From contig JAODTK010005824.1 of assembly GCA_026419785.1 (NCBI GenBank), positions 110,950 to 174,949 of the forward strand: 64,000 bases of DNA, read 5' to 3'. Every line of letters begins with the position of its first letter. The stretch's first letter is position 1. Of the stretch, positions 1 through 10,434 are shown piece by piece. Origin of the DNA: Sclerodactyla briareus (lineage: Eukaryota; Echinodermata; Holothuroidea; Dendrochirotida; Sclerodactylidae). The notes under the pieces were generated by a model that was not told the DNA's origin, did not search any database, and saw only the letters and a list, made by a program, of their open reading frames with translations. A program made the translations under genes and the position numbers.

Positions 1-1771
1 AAAGCATATTTGTAAGTCTAAATCTAGAATCTGGAGTTCCAAGTTCCAAACTCTACTCGTTCATTTGTTAACTGCGTTAATTCGACCTTAACTGAGTCAA
101 ACGAATCATAAACCTCAGACGGTTGTGTCTCACACTTGCACTCACCTTTAATGAAGCCATGTGTGTCGAAGTTGAACTGAAAAGCATTTCCAGGCATTGA
201 TTCAAATTACTGCCAGCAACTTTGATATGGCGTGATCCCTCTGGAAGTCTTTTTCCAATAAGCCCCACTGATAATTTGTACCGCTGTTTGATCCCTGTCA
301 TATTTCTAAATGTTCTGCTCTCAATGAAACACCCCTGGAATGCTGATTCCACGAAGCTTTTGTGTGCAACCTGCCTGCATAATATGTCTCAAGGACTTCA
401 TCTGGGCATATTAAATAGGGGATTGTCATTGTCAGTGTTGGTACATTCACGTGTGTGTGTGTGTATCAGCACCAAACTGAATGGATTATTCGAGGACAAC
501 TGCAGGCTTGGTTACAACAGAGGTTATCTTGTGGAGAATGGAAAACCATAATCTATAGATCTAAACCCCATTTCAACACGATGTTCCATTATGCAGAGAA
601 ATCGGGAGAATCCCATTTGTGCGATGACGCATGACCTCACACTTGGACAACCCAGGAAGTTATATGTCAGTATTCATTTTCCTCATTTTGTTGAATAAGG
701 CAACATTTACCGGAGTGCTGTTGTTCTTCTCTCACCAAAGTAACCATCATCACCTACCAACCCACTACAGCAACCCTCTCCCATTGACTAAATGCTTTTG
801 GAAGTGAAAATAATGTGTGAATAGAAAGCAAAGATTGTTTTGCAGGGTTGTGCAAGTAGGAAATCATTCATTATTGCATGATGGGATGCTTTTCGATCTT
901 GCGCATTACACACGCACAATTTCAAAGGACCAGCTCCATGACGGAAAGTGGTATGTACTTCGGGTTTGGACAATTGCATTCAGTTTTGTCCAGCTAATTT
1001 ATAAGCCTGTCTATAATTCATCCTGCAGTTGTCCTTTAAGGACTGATGAGTCACAATGAATGCTCCCCGGTGTTGTGCAAGCTATGGGCTCATGAGTCTG
1101 ATACGGCAAGCATAGGTCTCATGCTGATTTGGGAACTAGGTTCTATATGCTGTCAGGGTTGCACTCATTCGAGCGTGGCACCTTTTCGTTTACAATGCAA
1201 AATGCATTTTATTAGGTATTCATCCATTTTATCCTCACAGTAGAATCCCTGAATATAATCCAATGTCTTTTTAAATTGTTCAGTGCAAACTTTGCCCGGA
1301 TACATTGTTGGGATTGTTACACTTGCTGCACGTATCAAAATAACTTGCTAAGTGACAATTGAGGATCATAAATAAAATTGGTGTTGATAGAATTTCTATG
1401 ATGAACTGCAATAGCTATGGATGAAATGTGCAAAATCTTATTCTAAAGCGCTGTATAAATCACTTTGTATGTCCGAGATCACAGATATATTAGTTAATTT
1501 AATTAAGCTCCCACAGGTTTCTGGTCTACTCCCCTCCACATTGTGTGTATCCATATAACTCTCTGAACACAGCATTTATTGTGGAAAAGAAATAGATGAT
1601 TGAAATGAATGAATGACCCTGATTCGAACAATGGGGATCACGAGAACCCTATACTGTTTTTGGTCCGGGTTAGGAAATTATTCAGAAAGTGGATATGTTC
1701 ACTCTGAATAGGGACTATTGGGAAGGATAACAACTAACAAACACCTCCCTCCGCTGCTCCCCTCCAAACAG
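1..1771. other. probable adducin intron, no gene seen
   Basis: This stretch precedes the first recognised adducin exon and ends in a pyrimidine-rich acceptor (1741-1771, ending aaacag). Open frames here are under about 110 codons, overlap on both strands and show no recognisable domain. I see no RNA gene or transposon. A short GT run lies near 450-465. Earlier adducin exons (head and most of the neck) must lie left of the window. Confidence 0.5.
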
Positions 1772-1939
1772 CCAATTGATCCTAACGCCCAGGTCTACGC
1801 CAAGTCAAAGGGGATCATCCAGCGAGAGTACAGGATGAGGCTGTCTTGTACACAGCCTATGCCCCCAACCCCTTCACCTCCATGTCAGAGAAGGAGATCC
1901 TGGACTACAAGAAGGAAATTGCTGACAAGACCGGACAAG
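1772..1939 (+). CDS. adducin, exon at neck/tail junction (frameshifted)
   Basis: Adducin caps actin filament ends and recruits spectrin to them in the membrane skeleton. After a good acceptor (aaacag) the frame reads PIDPNAQVYAKSKGIIQREY. One base appears missing near 1832-1836 (agg-gat has become aggat), and the next frame continues with APNPFTSMSEKEILDYKKEI and DKTGQ. This matches the conserved animal adducin block 'SKAIIxKEY ... NPFTxLTxxELxxYKxxIxxK' just after the neck. The donor is caag|gtttgt at 1940. With the missing base restored the exon would end in phase 1, as the next exon requires. The paralogue cannot be assigned from these pieces; most invertebrates have one adducin. The frameshift is either a sequence error or gene decay. 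Confidence 0.85.
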
Positions 1940-3087
1940 GTTTGTGGCCGATTATTGATTGTGTTTGTCCTAAAGTGGAAAAAAATAATCTGGGGAAGGA
2001 ACTACTCCCCCCTCCTCTTGTTCAATTATTTTTTTCCTTTTCCCACCAAAAAACACAAAAAAATTTCAAAATGATCTTTTTTATGTTGAGTGCATCATGC
2101 TGTATGCTGACAGCGGGTTAACCCATGCAAGGATTTCTCACACAAGATTTTCGTGATGGACTAGAAGTACTTGCCCTGAATAAAAGTCCACTTGCCGTAG
2201 GCAAGTGTTTGGCAAGTAAAATTTTGTTAGAAAATCAGAAAAAATCCCTAGTTAATGATGTAGAAGTGATTAATTTTTTTATGTTATACATGAAATATAA
2301 GATGTCCTCGCTTGGATGTCCTTGGTTTGTTGATAATTTCTGGCTCCAAATATAAGATACTGTGATTTTATCGCAAAAGTTCACGTCGGGCCATGTTTCA
2401 GCAGGAATTCCACCAGTACGAACATTGGAATGTTGCCTTACATTGTTCAGCAGGAGTTACACTGCACTCTCATCAACCGGATACTTTCACACTCATAAAA
2501 AACAATCTTTGTACCGTGGTACTCCGGTAACAAACCGGTAGCATATTTGTTTGATTGTAGCATTTCGGTAGCGTACTCTGTTTCCTCTGCTGCCCAAATT
2601 TTGAGATGACAACGGAAAAATATCGAATCTGTATCACTTGCTGCGGACAAGCGTAACACAACCCTAGCTTTGCCCTATCACAACTGTGGTGACCAAAATA
2701 CCAACATTGTGCTACCGGTTTCACCCGTAGCACTATCACCACCCAGGCCACTATAGGGGCATCATGACATTACAGCAAATTGAATGGCCAATGCTCATAT
2801 ATGCTTGATCGTATCAGCTCAGTCTGCACAGTGCCAGATTCCAGATAAAAAAATTGCGAGTTTAGTTGTTCAATAGACCGATCAGCTGTTCCGATGTGTG
2901 GTTTACGGGTCTACGGTAATCATGTTTCTGTGATGTTGCATTGTAATACCCTCGTCAATATTTTGTCAGTCCCTGTTCCCTATATGAACATATCCGAGTG
3001 CTCACGTATCAACGGCAAGCCGCCCCCGACAACTGCCGGAGTAATTCATTCAATTGTTTTCTTCTATTGATCGATCGAATTCGGCAG
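1940..3087. other. adducin intron
   Basis: A 1.1-kb intron between the first two adducin exons, bounded by gtttgt and ggcag. It is AT-rich in places (1970-2070 and 2260-2290). No nested gene or mobile element is recognised; the short frames on both strands look like chance. Confidence 0.7.
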
Positions 3088-3246
3088 ATGTCAAGGAGAT
3101 CGAGCTGATCGTCCAGGATACTGAGACGACCAAGGAGACGACCAAGGAGACGATCAAGGAGACGATCAAGGAGACAGCCGGAGAGGGTGACAGCGAAAAA
3201 GTCACAACGCAGAAAATTACAACCAAGACCGTCACCATTCATGGAG
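3088..3246 (+). CDS. adducin, tail exon with TKE-T/I repeats
   Basis: Intact 159-bp exon (53 codons, phase 1 to 1) between ggcag|at and gga g|gtatgc. It starts DVKEIELIVQD, followed by four near-repeats of TKET/IKET (codons 13-28), then EGDSEKVTTQKITTKTVTIHG. The tail of adducin is a protease-sensitive, low-complexity region between neck and MARCKS-related end, so repetitive acidic/Thr-rich sequence is expected. The assignment rests mainly on phase and position between two clearly adducin exons, because the tail is poorly conserved. There is no frameshift, although the embedded 15-bp tandem repeat is a place where copy number could vary. Confidence 0.72.
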
Positions 3247-3829
3247 GTATGCTCATCTCGATTTAATGTCCAGTGGAGAAGTGGGGATGTTAGCCTCCCT
3301 CAAAATGACTTGTCAAGGTTTCATGTGAGCAATCTATTATCAGGCTGGATTGCAGGCGTCTAAAACATAACACAAATTATCATAACTTTCTAGCTTGTTG
3401 TTGTTCTTGTCAAATGTTTTCAACCTTCTGAAAGCCTTTTCCGTAACCTTTCCTGTCTTCACTGGCCCCTTGTGATGAACATAAATGTTTGGATGACCCC
3501 AGTCAGTGATTGCCAGCAGGGGGGTTGTTCCTTTCCTTGGGATTTTTTCTTCTTCAAATTTTAATATTTGAGGTTGCTCAGATGCAAGATAGTGTATTAT
3601 TTATGATATATTGCTTGTTTTATTGTCTCACCTGAATGAATTCAGGAGGGGACTTAAGCCGCGTTTCCATGCAAGAGGGCGGGCGGGCGTTTTCTCGAAT
3701 CGGTAAGGTTAGCGATTTTTTCCGCCCGTCCGCGTGTCCGCGTGGTTTATTTCGTAATCGATTTCGGGGATTTCCCTGCCATCTTACGGCTTGTAGCCCG
3801 ATAATGGAGAGTAGAGTATAGAATAGAAT

Positions 3830-4421
3830 TTATTATAAAGCGCACAATTCTACAAGGTAATCGAAGGCACTATGTACAACATATCAAATAGTGAAAATAC
3901 ATAATAAAATATGATGATGGAAAACTAGCATCCAAAACAACATACTACATAAAAGCTTCACTAAAAAGTAAGACTTCAAACGGGACTTAAAAGACTCAAT
4001 CAATGGGCAAGAACGAATATACAATGGTAACCTGTTCCATAAAGAAGGAGCATAGTGCTGGAAAGCACGATCCCGAAACATGGATCGACTACCTCGAACA
4101 TGCGGCTCATTTAGAAGGAACATGTTACCAGAGCGAAGGCTACGGGCAGGAACATACCAGGAAACCAAATCGGAAAAATACTGTGGAGCCAATCCATAGA
4201 GGCATTTAAAAGTAATCAAGAGCACCTTGAACTGAATCCTATAAGGCACAGGGAGCCAATGTAAATCATATAGGATAGGAGTGATGTGATCAAACTCCCT
4301 GGCTCCAGAGACAACACGGGCTGCAGCATTCTGAACACGGATTAGAGGTTTCAATGTAGTAGCTGGCAAACCAGCAAGGAGAGAGTTGCAAAATCTAAAC
4401 GGGACTTAATGAGAGCATGCA
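3830..4421 (-). pseudogene. LINE 3' fragment: C-terminal end of a reverse transcriptase ORF (CR1/L2/Jockey-like)
   Basis: The - strand frame 4369-3884 (161 codons, extending a little upstream without a start) contains LIRVQNAAARVVSGAREFDH, LHWLPVPYRIQFKVLL and SLWNRLPLYIRSC, the conserved tail segment after the RT domain of many invertebrate non-LTR elements. The RT catalytic part and endonuclease are absent, so this is a 5'-truncated copy, as usual for LINE insertion. Its 3' side contains attttattataaagcgc-type sequence (3826-3850). It lies inside the TIR element 3657-4986 and so inserted later than, or was carried by, that element. Confidence 0.85.
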
Positions 4422-4777
4422 CAAGTTTCTCAGCGTCGGAACGAGAGAGAAAATGGCAGATTTTACTAATATTTATAAATAATAATAGAGGACAATTTTA
4501 TGTTCAAATAATGTTCCAAACAACATCCATAACTGTTTCAACACTAGGGATACAGATTGTCTCTATTTTTTAATGGTCAGAACACCTATTTGAACACATA
4601 TTTACATGCTTAAACCATTGATATGTCAAGTATTTGCTAACTAAATCTCCAAAACCGTCAATTGTTTAAATTTTTAATAGTGGGCCGTAATCGTTGACAT
4701 TTAGAACAATGTTTTTCAGAAAATGAAATCCGGTATTCAGGTTTAAACACTGGTATGCGTCCGGTGTTTGATAAATA

Positions 4778-4778
4778 C

Positions 4779-4811
<33 letters not shown>

Positions 4812-4878
4812 CGATAATATTAATAATAACAATAATAACAATAATAACAATAATAATAATAATAACGATAATATTAAT
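4778..4878. repeat. (AAT)n microsatellite with acaacgat interruptions
   Basis: Runs of aat are broken by aac and cgataatatt, so it is an old, imperfect array. It abuts ggaggctacatggg...tatagcgcatatac (4879-4918), the kind of 3' end seen again beside the AAT array at 46.7 kb. This suggests that a retroelement family uses or generates AAT tails. Confidence 0.85.
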
Positions 4879-4986
4879 AGGAGGCTACATGGGTTCTTAT
4901 ATAGCGCATATACACACTAAAAGTGAGAAGAGGTGCGTGACTCCAGAAAACGCCCGCCCGTCCGCCCGCGTGCATGGAAACGGGCT

Positions 4987-5700
4987 TTAGTGGTCCACTC
5001 CTATGGCGTGTGGTGTGTTGTGTGTCACACTTTCTCTTTAGCAGGATATGTTTCGAACGTTAAGTGCAATTGCGACAAAGATTTCAGGGTAGCATCGGGG
5101 TTGGGTGAACACGATTTGATTAGATTTTGGGCACAAAAGTCACTAATTAAGTAAGATAATTAGCCTATTCTATGTAATTTATTGTTTAGGCTCGTTAGCA
5201 AGATTACGGATGAAACATAGGTGCTATGGTGACATGTTTTGGCACATAGATCGGGATATAAGGTGGATGAACTGATCAGAGTTTCAGCGTAAAATATGGT
5301 AATTAAGTTGTCTAATTTGCATAATTTATGCAAAATTCGAAAGTTAGTCGGATTTCCACGAAACTTGGTGAATATGGTCTACCTTCAGTCCCAAAACATT
5401 TTAACAAAGAATCGGGGTCAATGGAGGTCATTCAACGTACTAGTTTGCATAATTTATGCGAAATCTTTGAGTTGCTTGGATTTTCATGAAACCTGGTGGG
5501 TATGGTTTACCTTGAGTTCCAAATTTTTTATCATGGATTCCGGGTCATTGGAGGTTATTCAACATGTCTAATTTGCATAATTTATGCGTATTCTAAAGTT
5601 TGCCGGATTTTCGTGGAACTTGGTAAATTGCCAATTTTAGTCACATTTCCACAAAACTTTTACTCCTTTAGTAGCCATTGTCAATAATCAGTTTTTTCGA
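4987..5700 (+). repeat. dispersed repeat family R1, copy 1 (with three ~127-bp tandem units)
   Basis: The copy starts in a GT-rich head (tggcgtgtggtgtgttgtg), then cacactttctctttagcagg, a middle part with attagcctattctatgtaat, and three tandem units beginning taatttgcataatttatgc near 5312, 5440 and 5566. Each unit continues with a 'ggatttcc-acgaaacttgg-gaatatggt' block. Related copies are at about 18.16-19.23 kb (+), 47.52-47.96 kb (-) and in part at 38.36-38.51 kb. No protein is encoded. The left part of this copy lies at about 3600-3656, separated by the TIR element. Confidence 0.8.
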
Positions 5701-5759
5701 ATTTGAAATTGGTCACTGATTAAGATTAGTAGGCTGTTTTTGTTAAATGCTAATACCGA

Positions 5760-6250
5760 AATCTTTAAGTGACACATGGAATTGCCTTGTTATTGTTTGC
5801 AAGGTGACTAATAGAAGAAGTAAACACTGAATGTGCAACCAGGCGAGACACTGGGGGCGATCGCCTTGTTATACAAGAGCCTCGTTAGCTCGAACCAGCT
5901 ATTATGGTTCAAGCTATTGGAATCACTGTCTATCTATCTACTCTTTCTATCCAGTGTGTCAACAATTGCCTTCTTGGCACCCAAACAGTCATTCTGTAAT
6001 AGATGTCGATCAAACTTGGACACCATGTTTATTGACCCATGAGACTGTTTGACTTTGTGGAGGTCAAGGTCAAAGGTCATTAAGAGGCAATATAGGCCAA
6101 AATGTATCTCCTGCAACAAAGTTGGTGCACAGTGCTGATGTTCAGTCATAATGATGGTCTGACAGTCGTACCTTCGGGGTGTTAAAAAAAATTGGTCCAA
6201 GGTCCCACTTGGGCCCCGAGGCCCATGTCATGAAACTTCACATAATAGTG
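5760..6250 (+). repeat. R1/R2-type repeat segment with AGGTCA motifs
   Basis: It contains gcgagacactgggggcgatcgccttgtt-like sequence (around 5843-5875), also found near 19150 and 41630, followed by cttggacaccatg and a triple AGGTCA cluster at 6061-6079. The same order of elements (a tactctgaac/aaccgtaagacc-type head, then 'aaggtcaaaggtca') occurs in repeats elsewhere in the window. No coding frame is credible. Confidence 0.6.
6061..6079 (+). promoter_or_regulatory. three AGGTCA half-sites (one abutting, one DR1)
   Basis: AGGTCA at 6061, AGGTCA at 6067, one spacer base and AGGTCA at 6074. The last two match the consensus DR1 site bound by RXR/HNF4/COUP-TF-type nuclear receptors. The match is seen directly; any function is inference, and the motif belongs to a dispersed repeat. 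Confidence 0.4.
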
Positions 6251-9200
6251 CTTGAAATGATTCTCCTCCCACAAGCTTCAATTGATTATTCAAGTTACAT
6301 GTATGGTCCTGGGTAGATGGCCATTGGAGATGTTCAGGGATTTGGGCCAGGGCAGACCATAATAGAAAACTGCAAATCCATCATGTGGAATGTTTATTGA
6401 TTGCTATGACATTCTTGGGCCATACTAAGTTATAAGGGGGGCACAATAGGCCATGTTTGAAACTGCTTGATGGGACTAATTTTTTTTTGAAATTTTTTTT
6501 TTTTTCTTGAAAATTCATCAACATAATTGTTACATTCACACAGTTTGAGTCACAGCACCTTAGTGCTCTAGTTTTCACCCCAATGTCCACTCTCCTTCTC
6601 ACAACCTCCCAAGTTAATGACAGGACCCCAATTTGAGTAACATTGCCCTAGGAACTTGAGCCTAAAGTTCCATTGTCAAAACTTACCACTACCCCTTATC
6701 CTTATTCCAACAAGCGCTTGCTCATCATAAGTGATGATCAATAATAATAATTGGAAATCACAAAATTATTGTAAGCTATGTGCTATAAATCAACCATGGG
6801 ACAGTTTAAAATAGTGATCAACCAATGACACAAATTACAACACACGGGTTGAATGCGCATGAAAAAATGAAAATGAAAAAAAATGAAAAATTTTACGTCA
6901 GTGGGTCATAATCAATATAGTAAAACTTCACCATGCCATTGTACATTTAGGATAGACCATCTGCTGGGGAAAAACCAGTGCTTGCTTGCTCTGTTTCGGG
7001 AGATCAAGTGATTGGCCTGTTTGTGCACTTTCTCCATACATTTCTCCTACACAAAAGTAGGAAAAAGAAAATAACCTGCCCTAGGTGTTGTCAACCACAT
7101 TCTAGAGATATATTTGTCATTCTCGCACTGGTCTGTCACACCCAATACCACTATCTTTGGCCATGCCGCGTTAGTTATTGCCTATATACCGCATTCATTC
7201 TGGTAGGAAGCACATCACATGAATGCAAACGCTCGAGCATCGCGCATTATCAATTCATTGATTCACGGAAATAATGCATGGATCATTGATACACACATTC
7301 TCAAGGCCAGTAGAATGAAATTACACACACCAAAGGAGAGGACAGCCGCATATATCGTATTTCAGGGTTTGGCAATAACCAAACTGGTTAATGATAGTTC
7401 AATGACAACTGGACATTTCGACCAAAACGTGTTTCAGTCGGATCACCCAAGTACTCTTATAGGACACCAAAATCACATAGTTGGTTATTATAGGTCATGA
7501 GTTACTATTGCAATGAATACGGTGGTTACACTCAAGCTCCCGGAATTATGATTATAATTTGAGAGAAAATGTTGAGCATGGAAGACATAGAAAGAGGCAA
7601 TAATGATGCTCTAATGAAAAGAAACTACAAGATGAACACAGTAGACAGTTCACTAATTTTCATCTGGATGTCAATTGCCGTCGCTGATTTCTAGTTAGCT
7701 GCCAAGTGAAAGTTGTATTTGAATGGGAAAAGTAGGAACCAAAGTAATTTCTGATTGAAAAGAAAAATGCGGTTAGTTCAAAGTTATTGTTAGTTTGTGA
7801 TTAAAGGTGGATGTTCCTTTTCAACAGAGGCGTTTTAGATTGCTTTTATATTATGTAGAGACTAGTTTGTATGCGCCTCTGACATTGTTACAAATCTGTA
7901 TGCTAATGCCACCCCTTCCTCTTCCGAAAATTACATTGCTGCCTGGATATGCTCACATTTTTTCCACATGCGTGACCTGAGTATGGCTTAGGAAAGAGCA
8001 AATCCCGTTGGCTGAGGTGTTGAAATCTTGCAACCCAGATGAATGATGACACAGCTAATTGAATTTGACTATACTGCCCTAATAGTATCAGAACTCGGCA
8101 TGGATGACTGGGTTACTACTGAACTGGTCCACTTCCTAAAACAATCCAATTATTCAGTCATAGCCCACCTTGAATCGGCCTCGTAGTGTGGGAGCGTGAA
8201 CCAGTTTGCAAATTTGTGATATTGCCCATGCAGGATATCGAGGCATATCAAGTTCTCTGTCGCAGTCCAGGTTAAAATGCGTATGTTGGTATTTGATGTG
8301 TGAAGGAGCAATGCTGGAACTTGAACATTCATAATGTTCGGAATATTTCTCAGAACTTTGTTTGAGGTACATCAGAAGTACAGCTGTTGACTTCTCAGAC
8401 TTACATAGCAAACATGGAGATGTAGTCTGTTCACTTCAGGTGTATCACGTAACATTGAGCAGTAAAAAAAATGGCTCTTAGGTGCCCCAAATTATTTTAT
8501 TGATATTTGTGAAGGTGATACGATCAGGGTTTTTTTTCAAATCGAAGAGAGTAACTTTGTTTGAAAACCTTAGCAGCTTCTCACTGGCATTTTTAAAAAA
8601 CTGAAACACTGCATCCTGCACATGCTTCCAGTGCAATTTCAAATGTCATGAGGCTTTCCATGTATTCAGCATTTCCATTGATTCCGCAGTCCTGTAAGTC
8701 ATCTACATCAGGATATCTCCCTCGTTCTAGTTGGGTCAAATCCAGGGAGTTCAGCAAATAGCAATACCCTTGATAAATTGGGGAAAATCAGGGAGTCATA
8801 TTTGCAATATATGTAGCAGTCAAGGAGATGCTAAGCCTTTTGACTCTCTCATTTATTTGGTCAGTTGCCCAACTCTCTCGCCATTTGTCCTAACCAAATT
8901 GCAATGGTGTCTCATCCTCCCCAGAGTGGTGGTCCTGAATTTTCCCCTGAGAGAGAAAAGATCAGGGACTTTCCCCATTACAGGCGGACCGCTTTCAGTC
9001 TGACAATAAGCCCATACCACGCTACCCTCCTGGGCATGGCCTAGTCTCATGAATCTGCCGTCATCCCCGCACATCTCTTCAAAATTACAATATATGGGAT
9101 TTGAGGAATGGGTGTCAAACCGGCTATTTGGGCTTTCTGACCTCAAAATGTGACGGATCTCAACCCATATCAGGCATTCCATTCAAAACCATCGGTCACC

Positions 9201-10145
9201 ACACCAGTGTTTCCTCTAAGCCCATATGACGCGATTTTGACGCACTGGCCCTTCCACTTTGACCCACACGATATATAAAATATATAAAAAAGAGGGTTTT
9301 TAATGAAATACCAAAATTACCTGCTCTGAACATTGGAATTTTGCCAGGAGTTGTGAACTGACTGAAATACCATTCACGACTGCACGGTGCATGCCTATGC
9401 CTATGGTGTTGTGCCTTAAATACTTCACTGGGATTCCTCCACAAGCTGTGCAGTTCAAACAATGAGTCGAAGCTCCAAAATTTCTGTATTTTGACTCGGT
9501 GAGAAAATGAAAATTCTTAGAGGAAACATTGCCACCACACAAAATTCCCAGCTTGAAACATTTGAGTCCATTAACCACTCGCCCATTGCATGGATGAGAC
9601 AGTGTTAATATATGTGCACATATTTGACTGGTTTTTGACCGATCATGCCCAGGGTAGAGGGGGGGGAGCGTCATGCAGTTAACAATTACATAAAGTGGAA
9701 TGATTGACTTGTTCTAAAGACCAACCAACAAACAGGTAAACCTGACTTGTACCGGAAATCGGATCCAGACCAATTTTTGGTCAATCTGCTCAAGGTTGAA
9801 ATGAAACAAATAGAACTGCAAGAACATCTCTAATCCCAAATGTTGAAAACACAGTAACAATCAGACAGACCTACAACACTTCTGTGTTAAGATCGCCTCA
9901 ATCTTTGTGTCATAAAAACTTGCGTAGGTCCTTGGTGGTCCTCATTTGCACACCATTCAGTCAAAATGCTGTAATTTGTGCACATCCATTTGGAGAAGAA
10001 TGCAAAACCGTGGGAATTGTACTATGAAAATGTGAAAGTGTTTCCATTGCTTACATGTGTTATTCAGGCCCTTCAATTTTGACAGTATTCCGATAAATAT
10101 TCTTGAACAAGGACTAAATCAGATAATTTTTCTTCCAATGTCCAG

Positions 10146-10364
10146 ATAAACCTGGCACTGTGGAAACACAACAGTGAGCGTTGTCAATGGAGAGAAAGAG
10201 GAGATTATGACAGGCACCCTCACCAACCCCAGAGGGAAGCCAGAGCATTGAGGGCTCACCCTCGAAGGACAGTTCCCTCTCACCCACTAAGAAGAAGAAG
10301 AAGTTCCGAACACCTCCTTCCTGTCGAAGAAGAAGAAAGACAAGAAGGCAGAGAGAGCTAAGAG
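10146..10364 (+). CDS. adducin, C-terminal MARCKS-related exon (frameshifted)
   Basis: After acceptor atgtccag the codons continue phase 1 from the previous exon: DKPGTVET, then a missing base near 10166-10170, then VSVVNGEKEEIMTGTLTNPE and GSQSIEGSPSKDSSLSPTKK, KKKFRTP. A second missing base near 10311-10314 is followed by SFLSKKKKDKKAERAK. The SPTKKKKKFRTPSFL block is the hallmark of the adducin MARCKS-related domain, which binds calmodulin and is the PKC target (Ser after the KKKKFRTP stretch). A possible donor is aagag|gttttt at 10365. If the exon is instead terminal, the restored frame stops at 10432-10434. Two independent single-base losses relative to the expected frame point to sequence error or decay. 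Confidence 0.9.
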
Positions 10365-10434
10365 GTTTTTGTTCCTCACATGGGGTTTGAGGGCTCAGTG
10401 GAAACTTAGTCATCACATTTCCCTCTTTTCATGA

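Larger units (their letters stand above)
3657..4986. mobile_element. non-autonomous DNA transposon with long TIRs, probable TTA target
   Basis: The left end (3657-3696) starts agccgcgtttccatgc and runs into gggcgggcgggcgttttct. The right end (4939-4986) is its inverted copy: agaaaacgcccgcccg, then gcatggaaacgggct. The TIRs are about 40-48 bp and imperfect. Both ends are flanked by TTA (3654-3656 and 4987-4989), suggesting a 3-bp TTA (or TTAA) duplication as in PIF/Harbinger- or piggyBac-type elements; the superfamily is uncertain. The interior contains a LINE 3' fragment on the - strand and an AAT array, and no transposase frame. Flanking DNA aligns with an uninterrupted copy at about 18163-18230, which marks the insertion point. 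Confidence 0.7.
3247..10145. other. large adducin intron with nested repeats
   Basis: About 6.9 kb between two adducin exons with matching phase 1 boundaries. The first third (3.6-6.3 kb) is filled by a dispersed repeat with a TIR transposon and LINE fragment inside it, described separately. From about 6.3 to 10.1 kb I see no recognisable gene or RNA. Frames such as the - strand one at 9300-9674 (124 codons) have no recognised domain and no convincing splice sites. Confidence 0.65.

Noticed and set aside
3009..3242. Leu/Arg-rich - strand ORF
   Set aside because: Mirror of the TKET repeat of the adducin tail exon; the + strand has correct splice sites and phase.
10114..10416. 100-codon - strand ORF opposite the adducin C-terminal exon
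   Set aside because: A shadow of the lysine-rich MARCKS-related coding sequence (AAG codons give CTT/Leu on the other strand).
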